Source: Thiodiazotropha sp050291245
GTDB lineage: Bacteria > Pseudomonadota > Gammaproteobacteria > Chromatiales > Chromatiaceae
DNA length: 64,000 bases
Reading direction: 5' to 3'
Assembly (NCBI GenBank): GCA_050291245.1
Contig: JBNKJP010000059.1
Span: 39,780 to 103,779 of the forward strand
The position numbers and the translations under genes are program-made. Below the pieces are notes generated by a model. The model was not told the origin of the DNA and searched no databases. It was given only the letters and a program-made list of their open reading frames with translations. This document shows positions 62,919 through 64,000 of this stretch, in pieces. How positions within the stretch are numbered: the stretch's first letter is position 1; each line of letters opens with the position of its first letter.

Positions 62919-63863
62919 ATGAAGCTGATCATACAGATACCCTGCTACAACGAGGAGAAGACCCTGGCCCTGGCCTTGGCGGAACTGCCCCGCGAGGTCC
63001 CGGGCTTCGACGTGGTCGAGTGGCTGATCATCGACGACGGCAGCACCGACGAGACCCGCCGGGTCGCCCGGGAGAACGGGGTCGATCACATCGTGGGATA
63101 TACCCGCAACCAGGGTCTGGCGCGGGGCTTCATGCTGGGTCTCGATGCCTGCGTCAAACAGGGCGCGGACGTGATCGTAAACACCGATGCGGACAACCAG
63201 TACGATGCCCGCTTTATCCCGGACCTGACCCGGCCTATCGTGGAGGGCAAGGCGGACATGGTGATCGGCGCCCGGCCGATCCAGATGATCGAACACTTCT
63301 CCTTCACCAAGAAGCTGTTGCAACAGCTGGGCAGCAGCGTGGTGCGCAAGGTCAGCCACACCAACATCCCGGACGCGCCCAGCGGCTTTCGCGCCTTCAG
63401 CCGGGAAGCGGCCATGAAACTGAATGTCTTCAACGAGTACACCTACACCCTGGAGACCATCATCCAGGCGGGGATGAAACAGATGGCGGTCAGCTCCGTA
63501 CCCGTCGAGGTCAACAAGGACCTGCGCCCCTCCCGGCTGGTCAAGAGCATCAGCAGCTACATCAAAAAATCGATCATTACGATCCTGCGCATCTTCGTGG
63601 TCTACAAGCCGTTCCGCTTCTTTCTCGCCATGGGACTCGCCATCTTCAGCGTCGGCATGGTGCTGGGGCTGCGCTTTCTCTTCTACTATCTCACCGGCGA
63701 GGGACAGGGCCACATTCAATCGGTGGTCCTGGCCGGGGTCATGATGGGTATCGGATTTCAGACCTTTCTGGTCGCGTTCATCGCCGACCTGCTGAGTGTC
63801 AACCGGAAGCTGCTGGAGGAGATCCAATACCGATTGCGCAAACTGGAATCGGAGCCGCGCTAG
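62919..63863 (+). CDS. Membrane-anchored family 2 glycosyltransferase (polyprenyl-phosphate type)
   Basis: A 314-residue enzyme with an N-terminal GT-A domain (IIQIPCYNEEKTLALALAEL, IIDDGSTDETRR, NTDADNQYDARFI, PSGFRAFSREA) and a C-terminal pair of transmembrane helices (FFLAMGLAIFSVGMVLGLRF; VVLAGVMMGIGFQTFLVAFI). This is the layout of GtrB/DPM-like enzymes that load a sugar on a polyprenyl phosphate. AAGGAAT precedes ATG 62919; the frame stays open further upstream without a good start. No flippase or transferase neighbours are visible before the window ends. Confidence 0.85.
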   Translation: MKLIIQIPCYNEEKTLALALAELPREVPGFDVVEWLIIDDGSTDETRRVARENGVDHIVGYTRNQGLARGFMLGLDACVKQGADVIVNTDADNQYDARFIPDLTRPIVEGKADMVIGARPIQMIEHFSFTKKLLQQLGSSVVRKVSHTNIPDAPSGFRAFSREAAMKLNVFNEYTYTLETIIQAGMKQMAVSSVPVEVNKDLRPSRLVKSISSYIKKSIITILRIFVVYKPFRFFLAMGLAIFSVGMVLGLRFLFYYLTGEGQGHIQSVVLAGVMMGIGFQTFLVAFIADLLSVNRKLLEEIQYRLRKLESEPR

Positions 63864-64000
63864 TGTAGTGTCCTATATAAATCGTGCATTTAGAAAGCCA
63901 CTCAAGCCGCGAGTGCAAGGCGTACCCCAAGGGCATTTCCTTCGGGGCACATCCCGCAGGGAATGGCTATTCCCTTTCCAAGGGCTGCAACGCAGCAATC
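63864..64000. repeat. Palindrome-rich sequence, probably the start of a dispersed repeat (cut by window edge)
   Basis: No coding frame. Contains a perfect AGGGAAT/ATTCCCT inverted repeat (about 63958-63975) and the word order CTCAAGCCGC...GCAAGGCG...CAAGGGCTGCAACGC. This resembles the inner part of the element at 545-829 (CAGATCAAGGCGC...GCAATGGC...CCCTTGTC...GGCGCAAC) in style and spacing. The rest lies outside the window. Confidence 0.4.

Noticed and set aside
62243..63868. 541-codon frame across the globin and glycosyltransferase genes
   Set aside because: Overlaps two supported genes in other frames; its second half is an Arg/Gly/Pro-rich shadow.

Overview
The window looks like a piece of a gammaproteobacterial chromosome. 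The evidence is the leuS-lptE-holA and proA-nadD-rsfS gene sets, a CysB-type LysR regulator beside cysJIH, flagellar sigma-28 (FliA) promoters of the enterobacterial/pseudomonad type, and a GlyGly-CTERM-like protein. The core genes are GC-rich with long overlapping reading frames in other frames. The sulfate-assimilation and phosphate genes would suit a free-living or host-associated aquatic bacterium of the Chromatiales kind, but the genus cannot be fixed from sequence alone. No rRNA, tRNA, CRISPR array, transposase or integrase gene was found.

Layout. (1) 1-4.9 kb: the start of a CheY-like receiver protein, a 285-bp palindromic element with perfect 33-bp terminal inverted repeats, metH (B12-dependent methionine synthase) and a DUF2164 gene. 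(2) 4.9-21.5 kb: an AT-richer accessory region. It holds DUF695, RraB-like and GNAT genes, a chemoreceptor behind a textbook FliA promoter, three paralogues of an unrecognised secreted protein family (one intact, one with a single nonsense codon, one truncated and frameshifted), a PAP2-phosphatase lipoprotein, and a tightly overlapping four-gene glycan-type operon (NAD-dependent epimerase-like, TIM-barrel isomerase-like, SMR-like membrane protein, family-2 glycosyltransferase). Several decayed gene fragments (DUF2164, GNAT, VOC) and about 2.6 kb almost without coding signal also lie here. (3) 21.5-28.2 kb: envelope proteins (LEA14-like lipoprotein, choice-of-anchor-H-like protein, His-rich exported protein), MgtE, and a PhnD-like binding protein plus chemoreceptor that appear to share one FliA promoter.

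(4) 28.4-39.2 kb: a sulfate uptake and assimilation block: SulP, an SLC13-type permease, then cysJ-cysI-cysH-cysC-DUF2061 reading away from a divergent cysB-like regulator. A second His-rich exported protein lies inside this block and shares a near-identical promoter/operator (TTCAG-N6-TTCAG, 11 bp, TAAGCT) with the one at 23.6 kb. (5) 39.4-48.3 kb: phosphate and ion transport: DUF47 (PhoU-like) plus PiT, a P-loop kinase-like gene followed 5 bp later by a PPP-type metallophosphoesterase, a Na/Pi cotransporter with a PhoU-like tail, and two CNNM/CorC-type proteins. (6) 48.4-53.6 kb: a small coiled-coil protein, a 1165-residue PKD-repeat autotransporter and a WYL-domain regulator. (7) 53.6-64 kb: rsfS-nadD-proA and holA-lptE-leuS, separated by about 2 kb carrying a small membrane protein, a retropepsin-like protease and two EF-hand proteins; then a globin, a membrane glycosyltransferase, and the beginning of a palindrome-rich repeat cut by the window edge.

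The points most worth following up are the shared operator in front of the two His-rich proteins, the FliA-driven binding-protein/receptor pair, the compact glycan operon, the decaying secreted-protein family around the PAP2 lipoprotein, the kinase/phosphatase pair among the phosphate transporters, and the 33-bp-inverted-repeat element in front of metH.
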